The notes under the pieces are model-generated. The model was given only the letters and a program-made list of their open reading frames with translations. It was not told where the DNA came from and ran no database searches. Below, one piece after another: positions 1-5,568 of a stretch of DNA of 9,756 nucleotides. Positions within the stretch are counted from its first letter, which is position 1; every line of letters starts with the position of its first letter. Source of the DNA: Acidobacteriota bacterium (GTDB taxonomy: Bacteria; Acidobacteriota; Vicinamibacteria; Vicinamibacterales; CAVVIG01); assembly GCA_003223775.1 (NCBI GenBank), contig QHWK01000221.1:1-9756 (forward strand), in the 5' to 3' direction. A program made the position numbers and the translations under genes.

Positions 1-567
1 GAGACGCTCGTCGCCGGGTGGGCGGCGCAGACGCCGGCGCCCTACAAGCTCACGCTGAAGGCGCCGCGCCGGATCACGCACGACAACCGGCTGAAGAACG
101 TCGGCGCGCTCGTCGCCACGTTCTGCCAGGTGGCCGGCACGCTCGGCGACAAGCTCGGCGCGCTTCTCTTCCAGCTGCCGCCGAACCTGAAGAAGGACGC
201 CGCGCTGTTCGACGCGTTCCTCGAAGAGCTGCCGCCGAAGGCGTGCGCCGCGTTCGAGTTCCGCCACGAGTCGTGGCTGGACGACGAGATCTACGCGCGG
301 CTCGCGGCGCGCAACCTCGCGCTGTGCGTCGCCGACAGCGAAAAGCTGTCGACGCCGGTGCGCACGACCGCGGACTACGCGTATTTCCGCCTCCGCGACG
401 AGGGCTACACGCCCGACGACATCAAACAGTGGGCCGACACGATCGCGCGCGAGACCACGGCGCGCTGCCGCGACGTCTACGTCTATTTCAAGCACGAAGA
501 GGAAGGCAAAGGCCCCGAGCTCGCGAAGCTGCTGATGCAGCACCTCGGGTTGCCCGCTGCGGGATGA
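1..567 (+). CDS. DUF72 (YecE-family) protein, 3' part only
   Basis: The reading frame is open from the first base and ends at TGA 565-567, giving 188 residues of a family whose members are usually about 240-300 aa, so the N-terminus lies outside the window. Typical DUF72 features are visible: a lysine/arginine stretch near the start (YKLTLKAPRRITHD), then LLFQLPPNLKKD, then FEFRHESW in the middle, then DYAYFRLRDEGY, and the late strand DVYVYFKHEEEGKGPELAK near the C-terminus. DUF72 proteins are predicted TIM-barrel-like cytosolic proteins of unknown biochemical function, so no reaction is assigned. A GTG at 130 lies inside the domain and is unlikely to be the true start, because the homologous sequence continues upstream of it. 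The stop overlaps the next ATG (ATGA, 564-567), implying translational coupling. Family call is confident; function is unknown. Confidence 0.9.
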   Translation, partial: ETLVAGWAAQTPAPYKLTLKAPRRITHDNRLKNVGALVATFCQVAGTLGDKLGALLFQLPPNLKKDAALFDAFLEELPPKACAAFEFRHESWLDDEIYARLAARNLALCVADSEKLSTPVRTTADYAYFRLRDEGYTPDDIKQWADTIARETTARCRDVYVYFKHEEEGKGPELAKLLMQHLGLPAAG

Positions 568-1934
568 GCGCAAAGCGCCGTCTGCTTTGCGTTCTTCTCT
601 GCGTTCTTCGCGGCCTTTGCCTCCTTTGCGCCGTCTGCGCGCGCGCCTCCGCTCAGAGCTGGGAATTCGACGCGCGGCGGATCGCGCTCGGCAGCTCCTC
701 CGGCACCGCGAACCTCGCATCCGAGATGATCGACCCAGAGCGTCTGTCTCGATCGATCGTGCTGCCGTTCGGCCTGCTGCAGGTGCTGCGCGACTTCGAC
801 ATCTACGATCCGGGCTCGAGCGGGTTCGATCCCGTCCGCGCGATCGAGCACATCGCCAGTCCGATTCATTACATCGTCAATCGCGATTCGGCCTCCGGCG
901 GCGAAGCGACGTTCGTGTCGGCGCTCCGCAACGGACAAGTGAGCCGCGATCTAAACGTGTACCGCGGCTTCGCGCCCGCCGCGCACATCGATGCCGGCGG
1001 CGTGGCCGCGCCGAGCTGGGGCGGCACGATCGACCTGGCCCGCAACAACGGCGCGCGCCACGGCGTCCACATCGGCGCAGGCCCGTACCTCGCGCTGACG
1101 ACGACGAACGATTTCGACGATCGGCTGGCGGCGCTCCTCGCGAGCGCGACGCCGGTCGTCATCCCAAACGCGCAGCTCACGATTGCGAACGCGTTGCAGG
1201 GGCAGGCGGCGGCGGCGATCACCATCGGCTACCGCGGCAGCCTCCCGCTGGCGTCCGACGCCGCGCGATCGCGCGATCGTCTGTACCTCGCCGTCAACTA
1301 CGACTACCTGCTCGGCTTCCGATTCGCGGACGACGCGCTCCGGCTGCGGATCGACACCGATGCGGCGGGACTCGTGACGATTGCGCCCGGCGCGACGCCG
1401 CTGGCGATCGCCCGCTCGTCCTCCACATCCGGACGCGGCGGCGCCGTGGACGTCGGCGTGGGCGCGACCCTCGGTCCGCTCGCCCTCGGCTTCGGTGTCA
1501 ACCGCATCGGCAACCACATCGTCTGGACCGATGTGACGCGGACCACGTCCTCGCTGCAGACGCTCGTCTCCGGCGTGTTCATCGAGTCCGGCGAGAGTCC
1601 GGTCGCCGATGTTCGCGTGGACCTGCCGCTCGACGTGCGCGCCGACGCGGCCTACGACGCCGGGCCGTGGACGATCGCGGGCGAGATCGGATCCGGCATC
1701 GGCGGCGGCATCTTTCACGCGGGTGTCGAGCGGCGATTCCCGAGCGGGATGGCGCTGCGCGGCGGCGCGACGTACTCCTTCGCGCAGTGGAACCCGACCG
1801 GCGGCGTCGGCGTCGACCTCACGCCGCGCGTCTCGCTCGACGTCGCGGCGTTCGCCGCGTCGGTGAACATCGAGCGCCGGCGTCTCCTCGGCCTCGCGGC
1901 ATCGATCCGAATCAAGCGCATGCGCGCCGAATAA
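564..1934 (+). CDS. Exported protein of unknown family, possible outer-membrane beta-barrel
   Basis: A 456-residue protein starting at ATG 564, which overlaps the DUF72 stop as ATGA. No strong Shine-Dalgarno is seen, so coupling to the upstream gene probably supplies initiation. The frame stays open upstream to position 18, but that stretch overlaps the DUF72 gene and is an arginine-rich shadow. Residues 1-30 look like a signal peptide: MSAKRR, a Leu/Cys/Val-rich core, then ARASA before Q31. The mature part is rich in alternating Gly/Ala/hydrophobic strands (for example TLGPLALGFGVNRIGNHIVW and GEIGSGIGGGIFHAGVERRF), as expected for a beta-barrel or other outer-membrane protein. I do not recognise a named family. 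The signal peptide is encoded by a tandem 12-nt repeat with codon use (CTT, GTT) unlike the GC3-rich remainder. The gene ends at TAA 1932-1934 with a hairpin just beyond. That it is a real gene is fairly sure; the barrel topology is inferred. Confidence 0.75.
   Translation: MSAKRRLLCVLLCVLRGLCLLCAVCARASAQSWEFDARRIALGSSSGTANLASEMIDPERLSRSIVLPFGLLQVLRDFDIYDPGSSGFDPVRAIEHIASPIHYIVNRDSASGGEATFVSALRNGQVSRDLNVYRGFAPAAHIDAGGVAAPSWGGTIDLARNNGARHGVHIGAGPYLALTTTNDFDDRLAALLASATPVVIPNAQLTIANALQGQAAAAITIGYRGSLPLASDAARSRDRLYLAVNYDYLLGFRFADDALRLRIDTDAAGLVTIAPGATPLAIARSSSTSGRGGAVDVGVGATLGPLALGFGVNRIGNHIVWTDVTRTTSSLQTLVSGVFIESGESPVADVRVDLPLDVRADAAYDAGPWTIAGEIGSGIGGGIFHAGVERRFPSGMALRGGATYSFAQWNPTGGVGVDLTPRVSLDVAAFAASVNIERRRLLGLAASIRIKRMRAE
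585..608 (+). repeat. Tandem 12-nt repeat (two units) inside the signal-peptide coding region
   Basis: Two adjacent 12-nt units, ctttgcgttctt (585-596) and ctctgcgttctt (597-608), differ at one position. The period is four codons, so each unit encodes Leu-Cys-Val-Leu. Degenerate continuations containing ctttgc follow to about 640. Just upstream, cgcaaagc (569-576) and gctttgcg (584-591) form an 8-bp inverted repeat with a 7-nt loop. The text resembles the CTTTGCGTTCTTTGCG-type dispersed repeats seen in intergenic DNA of several GC-rich phyla; that likeness is from memory, not from a search. Confidence 0.75.
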
Positions 1935-1939
1935 GGAAT

Positions 1940-1969
1940 GTCTTTCGCCGCGTCTGCCGCGGCGAAGAC
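1940..1969 (+). terminator. Strong hairpin just after the exported-protein gene, possible terminator
   Basis: The arms gtctttcgccgcg (1940-1952) and cgcggcgaagac (1958-1969) pair over 12 bp with one bulged T around the 5-nt loop tctgc. The hairpin begins 6 nt after the TAA at 1932-1934 and is followed by only a short run (tttg), so it is a weak intrinsic-terminator candidate. It could instead be an RNA 3'-end stabiliser or part of a structured element, since its inner stem is repeated at 2107-2125. Confidence 0.4.
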
Positions 1970-2009
1970 TTTGATAGCGACCCACGGCGACATCGCGACG
2001 ATGCGCGCC

Positions 2010-2024
2010 GCAATCCGGGATTGC
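2010..2024. repeat. 15-bp dyad-symmetric site in the 1935-2145 gap
   Basis: The arms gcaatcc and ggattgc flank a single central g, giving a perfect 7+1+7 palindrome. The spacing is too short for an RNA hairpin loop, so a dimeric DNA-binding protein site is the more natural reading. It lies about 120 bp before the VCBS-type gene. No regulator gene is in the window, so the role is a guess. Confidence 0.3.
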
Positions 2025-2106
2025 CGCGAAGCGCCGGCGACGCATCGCCGCGCCGATCACGCACGTCGACGCGGCTGGCATTGTGATTGCGACGGGGCGG
2101 GCGCTC

Positions 2107-2125
2107 CGCCGCGGCTGTCGCGGCG
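2107..2125 (+). repeat. Hairpin with the same stem as the one at 1946-1964
   Basis: A perfect 7-bp stem, cgccgcg (2107-2113) and cgcggcg (2119-2125), encloses a 5-nt loop (gctgt). The stem is identical to the inner stem of the hairpin at 1940-1969, which also has a 5-nt loop. It ends 20 nt before the ATG at 2146, so it would sit in the leader of that gene. A smaller 6-bp stem-loop (cggcga/tcgccg, loop cgca) lies between the two at 2035-2050. The rest of the 211-bp gap shows no convincing coding signal: the open frames through it are arginine/alanine-rich shadows. Confidence 0.45.
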
Positions 2126-2145
2126 ACTAAAGAAACCGTCAGCAC

Positions 2146-2856
2146 ATGAAGCGGATCTTCGCATCGCTGTTCGCGGCGCTCGCGATCTGCGCAGCCGGCC
2201 GCGCGGGGGCCGCGGCGTCGCCGTCGCCGTCGCCGGTGGCGGCGGATGCGGATCAGCGCGGGCTCGCGCGGGCGCACACGAGCGCGGCTGCGCCGCTGCA
2301 GCCGGCGTTCCGGCTCGGCACGGCCGCCAGGCCGTTCGGCTGGTCGACGGCGATCGGCGACTTCAATCAGGACGGCACGCCCGATGTCGTCGTTGCCGAT
2401 CACGTCGGACGCCGCGCGAACGGCTACACGTACCGCCTCGAGTTCTCGCTCTCGGGCGCCGCGCCGGCCGACGTGTTCTTCGAATCGACGGCCGACGCGC
2501 TGACGATCACGACCGTCGACATCGATCACGACAACGATCTCGACATCGTCGCGCGCCGTCCGATGAACGGCGGCACCGTCGGCGTGTGGCTGAACGACGG
2601 CCACGGGCACTTCACGGCCGCCGACATTCGAAGCTTTCCATCGGCTATCGGCGCGCATCAGCGGATCGACGCCGGCGATCAGCCCGCGGATGCGGGCGCC
2701 GTCGACGCGTCGCCTCGCCCGCAGCAGAGCCGTATGGCGGCGCTCGGCGCCGGCGCGTCCGACGCGGGCGATCGCGCGAACGGGTCCGCGGCGCGCCTCG
2801 TTCCACCGTCGATCTCCGCTCGCCGCGCGAGCCCGCGCGGCCCTCCCCTGAACTGA
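2146..2856 (+). CDS. Small exported VCBS/FG-GAP repeat-like protein
   Basis: A 236-residue protein with a clear signal peptide (MKRIFASLFAALAICAAGRA, then GAAA-type cleavage near residue 24) and a Pro/Ala/Ser linker. Two Asp-rich loops typical of FG-GAP/VCBS or dockerin-like Ca-binding repeats follow. The first is DFNQDGTPD at residues 72-80, in the context WSTAIGDFNQDGTPDVVVAD. The second is DIDHDNDLD at 125-133, followed by IVAR and later VWLNDGHGHFTAAD. Such repeats usually build a beta-propeller blade, but two blades are too few for a whole propeller, so this may be a domain-sized metal-binding module. Residues from about 170 to the end are low-complexity (Ala, Pro, Arg, Asp), ending SPRGPPLN. 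It lies just upstream of the heavy-metal efflux genes, which makes a periplasmic metal-handling role possible but unproven. No strong ribosome-binding site precedes the ATG, and the start is chosen by the signal peptide. Confidence 0.75.
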   Translation: MKRIFASLFAALAICAAGRAGAAASPSPSPVAADADQRGLARAHTSAAAPLQPAFRLGTAARPFGWSTAIGDFNQDGTPDVVVADHVGRRANGYTYRLEFSLSGAAPADVFFESTADALTITTVDIDHDNDLDIVARRPMNGGTVGVWLNDGHGHFTAADIRSFPSAIGAHQRIDAGDQPADAGAVDASPRPQQSRMAALGAGASDAGDRANGSAARLVPPSISARRASPRGPPLN

Positions 2857-2874
2857 ACGCCTTCGTGAGGTTTC

Positions 2875-2942
2875 AAAACGTGTAGGGCGAGGCTTTCAGC
2901 CTCGCCGCGGCGGCCCTGAAAGGGCCGCCCTACATCCGTTTT
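2875..2942. repeat. Twin-hairpin palindromic (REP/BIME-like) element
   Basis: Outer arms tgtagggc (2881-2888) and gccctaca (2927-2934) enclose two hairpins. Hairpin 1 has stem ggcgaggc/gcctcgcc (2886-2893 with 2899-2906) and loop tttca. Hairpin 2 has stem ggcggccc/gggccgcc (2909-2916 with 2922-2929) and loop tgaaa. The symmetry extends outward to aaaacg (2875-2880) and cgtttt (2937-2942) with a 2-nt insertion. The element fills most of the gap between the VCBS-type gene (stop at 2856) and the efflux operon. It ends in TTTT, so it could terminate transcription from the left. This layout resembles dispersed bacterial interspersed palindromic elements; copy number elsewhere cannot be seen here. 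Confidence 0.8.
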
Positions 2943-2989
2943 GACGCGCATAGGTCGGTTGCGGCGCTCCGCGCGCCGCCTGCAGATTC

Positions 2990-2995
2990 AGGAAA
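2990..2995 (+). promoter_or_regulatory. Ribosome-binding site of the TolC-like gene
   Basis: The sequence aggaaa sits 5 nt before the ATG at 3001. It supports that start over an in-frame TTG at 2941, which would add 20 residues ahead of the signal peptide and overlaps the end of the palindromic element. Confidence 0.65.
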
Positions 2996-3000
2996 CGACC

Positions 3001-4431
3001 ATGTCCCGACTTCGTTCGCTATTGCCGTGCATCGTCGCCGGCGCGGTGCTCGCGACGGCCGCGCGCGGCCGCGCGCAGGGCGCCCTCGACCGGCCGACGC
3101 AGCTCACGCTGCAGGCGGCCGTGGACGCGCTCGTCGCACGGAACCTCTCGGTGATCGCGGCGCGCTACAACGTGGATCTCTTCCGCGCGCAGCGCGTCGC
3201 GGCGGCGCTCAAGCCGGAGCCGACCGTGACGTTCGCGGCGACGCAGCTCACGCTGCCGCGCGTGCTGGCGCATCCGCAGTACGCGGGCGTCGCCGTCGCC
3301 GACAACTCGGTGCTCGACACGCAGTTCAGCGTCGACGTCGAGAAGCTCGTCGAGCGCGGCGGCAAGCGCGAGCTGCGCGTCGCGCAGGCGGACATCGAGC
3401 GTCAGGCCGCCGAGGCGCGGCTCGGGGACGAGCTGCGGCAACAGACCTTCGCGTTGAAGCAGGCGTTTCTCTCCGCGCTCCTCGCGCGCGACAACCTGCA
3501 CGTGCTGCGCGCGGCGCTCGGCGACTTCGAGCGTCTGCAGCACCTCTTCGCCGAGCGCGTGGACGAGGGCTACACGGCCGGCGTCGACCTGCGGCGCATC
3601 GGCCTCGAGCTCGTGGATCTGCAGGGCAGCGTGACCGCCTTGCAAGCGGGCTACGCGCACGGTGTTCGCGACGTGCTCAACCTGATTGGCGACGGCGACA
3701 AACCCTCGCCGTCGTCGCTCGCTCCGGCCGCGCGCGCGGTCGCGCTCGACGTGCCGCTCTCCGATCTCACCGATCCATTCGACGACGAGGACGTCGATGT
3801 GCTGGCGGGCGATCTGATCGTCCAGCCGATCGCGGCGTCGATCGAACAGGTTCGTGCCCTTGCGCTCGAGAACCGCGCGGATCTGCGGGCGGCACGCCTC
3901 GAGCTCGACGCGGCGGAGGCGGCGCTGAAGCTCGCCGACGCGAGCCGCGCGCGCGACGTCACCGTCGGCGGCCAGTACTTGCGATCGGGGCCCGACAACG
4001 CTGTCGGCGTCGCCGTCGGCGTGCCGTTGTCGACCGGCCGGCGCGCGGACGCGGCGGTCGCGCAGGTGACGGCCGCGAAGCTGCAGGCCGACGCGCGGTG
4101 GCGGCAGGTGCGCGCGCAGGTCCTCACCGACGTCGAGAAGGCGATCGTCGCCTACCGCGTCAGCCGCGACCGGCTGCGCCTGTTCGACGGCCACATCCTG
4201 CAGCAGGCCTCCGAGGTCCGCGCCATCGAGCAGACCGCGTATCAGGAGGGCGAGCGCGGCCTCCTCAGCCTGCTCGACGCGCAGCGCGCGCACAACGAGA
4301 CGCTCGTCAGCTACAACGAGGCGCGGCATGCGTTCGCGCTGAGCGTGTATCAACTCGAATCAGCGACCGGCACCAGCACGACGCGGCTGGCCGGCGCTCC
4401 GTCTTCTGCGTCGGGAGGCTCCCATGACTGA
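3001..4431 (+). CDS. TolC/CzcC-family outer-membrane efflux channel
   Basis: A 476-residue outer-membrane factor that would form the trimeric exit duct of the RND pump encoded downstream. It has a signal peptide (MSRLRSLLPCIVAGAVLATA, cleavage near ARGRAQ, residues 21-26) and the two homologous halves of the OEP family. The first half begins LTLQAAVDALVARNLSVIAA, and ERGGKR at residues 118-123 is the motif often seen at the first beta-strand/helix junction of CzcC/CusC-type channels. The second half begins around residues 280-310 with the helix LALENRADLRAARLELDAAE and ends with the strongly conserved YQEGERGLLSLLDAQR (414-429). Length is normal for the family. No lipobox cysteine is evident, so it is probably not a lipoprotein. 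Its last 8 bases overlap the adaptor gene. Assignment to a metal-efflux channel rests on motif plus operon context; the exact substrate is unknown. Confidence 0.93.
   Translation: MSRLRSLLPCIVAGAVLATAARGRAQGALDRPTQLTLQAAVDALVARNLSVIAARYNVDLFRAQRVAAALKPEPTVTFAATQLTLPRVLAHPQYAGVAVADNSVLDTQFSVDVEKLVERGGKRELRVAQADIERQAAEARLGDELRQQTFALKQAFLSALLARDNLHVLRAALGDFERLQHLFAERVDEGYTAGVDLRRIGLELVDLQGSVTALQAGYAHGVRDVLNLIGDGDKPSPSSLAPAARAVALDVPLSDLTDPFDDEDVDVLAGDLIVQPIAASIEQVRALALENRADLRAARLELDAAEAALKLADASRARDVTVGGQYLRSGPDNAVGVAVGVPLSTGRRADAAVAQVTAAKLQADARWRQVRAQVLTDVEKAIVAYRVSRDRLRLFDGHILQQASEVRAIEQTAYQEGERGLLSLLDAQRAHNETLVSYNEARHAFALSVYQLESATGTSTTRLAGAPSSASGGSHD
4413..4418 (+). promoter_or_regulatory. Ribosome-binding site of the adaptor gene
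   Basis: The sequence gggagg lies 5 nt before ATG 4424 and inside the end of the TolC-like gene. It fixes the start of the adaptor and supports co-translation from one mRNA. Confidence 0.7.
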
Positions 4432-5515
4432 GGCTCGCATCAGAGGTTCGTCGATCGTGCGGCGCGTCTGGGCCGCGCTGGCGATCGCCGTCGCGTCGGT
4501 TGCGACGGTCGTCGCCTTCGCGCTGTCTGCGCGTAACGCCGATCGCGCGTCTGTTGCCGCGAAGCGGCCGTCCGACGCGCCGAACACGGTGACGCTCGCG
4601 CCCGCGCAGCGCGCGAGCGTCGTCAGCAGCGCGGTCGCGCACGGCGACGTGCCGGTGCGCGCGTCGGTGCCGGGGCGCATCGAGTTCAACGCGAACACCG
4701 TCACGGCGCTCTTCGCGCAGTTCGCCGGCCGCGTCGTCCGGCTCGACGTCGAGGTCGGCACCCCCGTGCGCGACGGGCAGACGATCGCGATGCTCGACTC
4801 GCCGGACGTCGTCGGCATGCAGGCGGACTATCAGGAGGCGCTCGCGGCGACGCGGGCGGCGCGAACGTCGCACGAGCATGCGGGCCGCACGCGCGAGCGC
4901 GCGTCGCGGCTCGCGACCGTGGAAGCGATCCCGCTGCGCGAGCTGCAGGAAGCGCAGCTCGCGGAAACGCGGGCCGAAGAGGATCTGGAGCAGGCGGAGG
5001 CGCGGCTCGCGGCCGCGCGCGGCCGCCTGCAGATTGCGGGATTCGCCGACGATCGAATCGATCGCCTCGAGACCGGCGGGTCGTCGTCGATCACGCGGCT
5101 CGTCGCGCTGAAGGCGCCCGTGGGCGGCACGATCGTCGAGCGGCACGTCGGCCTTGGCCAGGTGATCCAGGCCGGCGGCGACGCGCTCCTGAAGATCGCC
5201 GATCTGTCGACGGTGTGGGTGACGGCGGACGTCTACGAGGATCAGGTCGCGGCGATCCGTCCCGGCGCGGACGTGACGATTCGGACGCCGGCGTACCCGA
5301 ATGAAACGTTCAGCGCGCGGGTCGATCGGATCGCCGCGACGCTCGATCCCGAGAAGCGGACGCTCGCGGTGCGCTGCTCGCCAACGGCAGCCGCCGCGAC
5401 GTGTTCGTCGAGCGCCAGCCCGAGGGCTACCAACAGCGCGCCGTGGAGACCGGCGACGAGGTGGCGGGCTGGGTCGTCGTGCGATCGGGACTGCGCGAGG
5501 GCGAGCGCGTCGTGA
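4424..5515 (+). CDS. RND periplasmic adaptor (CzcB/CusB-like), frameshifted near its C-terminus
   Basis: Read as it stands, this frame gives 363 residues, but only about the first 317 are authentic. It has an N-terminal membrane anchor or signal (about 15-36, AALAIAVASVATVVAFAL). The first lipoyl/barrel-sandwich half follows around 100-130 (RVVRLDVEVGTPVRDGQTIA, then MLDSPDV), then an alpha-helical hairpin (about 131-210). The second lipoyl half is at about 225-255 (LKAPVGGTIVERHVGLGQVI), then the beta-barrel domain (IADLSTVWVTADVYEDQVAA), reaching ATLDPEKRTLAVRC. After that the frame yields a Ser/Ala/Arg-rich nonsense tail (from about 5378) to TGA 5513-5515. The true C-terminus continues in the -1 frame (5374-5568). 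Adaptors of this family link the pump to the outer-membrane channel and may hand metal to the pump. The start is supported by the gggagg site. The lesion may be biological or an assembly artefact. Confidence 0.88.
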   Translation: MTEARIRGSSIVRRVWAALAIAVASVATVVAFALSARNADRASVAAKRPSDAPNTVTLAPAQRASVVSSAVAHGDVPVRASVPGRIEFNANTVTALFAQFAGRVVRLDVEVGTPVRDGQTIAMLDSPDVVGMQADYQEALAATRAARTSHEHAGRTRERASRLATVEAIPLRELQEAQLAETRAEEDLEQAEARLAAARGRLQIAGFADDRIDRLETGGSSSITRLVALKAPVGGTIVERHVGLGQVIQAGGDALLKIADLSTVWVTADVYEDQVAAIRPGADVTIRTPAYPNETFSARVDRIAATLDPEKRTLAVRCSPTAAAATCSSSASPRATNSAPWRPATRWRAGSSCDRDCARASAS

Positions 5516-5568
5516 CGCAGGGCAGCCTGCTGCTCGCGCGGCAGGTGGCCGAGGCGGCGAACCGATGA
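5374..5568 (+). pseudogene. Displaced C-terminal remnant of the adaptor gene
   Basis: In a different frame from the adaptor N-terminus, this stretch reads LLANGSRRDVFVERQPEGY (from 5374). It continues through ETGDEVAGWVVVRSGLREGE (from about 5446) to VVTQGSLLLARQVAEAANR and TGA 5566-5568. This is the expected membrane-proximal domain of CzcB/CusB-type adaptors, and its stop overlaps the pump ATG as ATGA, exactly as an intact operon would. The segment that normally lies between RTLAVR and the ALLANG-like strand, roughly 30-40 residues including the usual G-x-L-x-P-x-M-x-A motif, is absent from all three forward frames. The lesion therefore looks like an out-of-frame deletion of about 100 bp, not a single-base indel. 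The deletion size is an estimate from family knowledge. Confidence 0.8.

Noticed and set aside
18..563. Upstream extension of the exported-protein frame
   Set aside because: It overlaps the DUF72 gene and reads as arginine-rich nonsense; ATG 564 with a signal peptide and ATGA overlap is far better.
951..2081. A 376-codon minus-strand open frame opposite the exported protein
   Set aside because: Its composition is dominated by Arg/Ala/Glu/Val with no motif; the + strand frame has a signal peptide and barrel-like strands.
2941..2946. TTGACG as a -35 box for the efflux operon
   Set aside because: No acceptable -10 element lies 15-19 bp downstream, and the T-run before it belongs to the palindromic element.
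2857..3000. A small gene between the VCBS-type gene and the TolC-like gene
   Set aside because: The stretch is filled mainly by the twin-hairpin element, and no frame with a start site and protein-like composition is present.
3027..4427. A 466-codon + strand open frame in another phase of the TolC-like gene
   Set aside because: Extremely Arg/Gly/Ala-rich, with no ribosome-binding site, and it coincides with a clear OEP-family gene.
5301..5564. An 88-residue N-terminal extension of the pump
   Set aside because: It overlaps the adaptor gene, is Arg-rich, and would sit before a normal RND N-terminus (MIARLIDLSIRERALVAAL).
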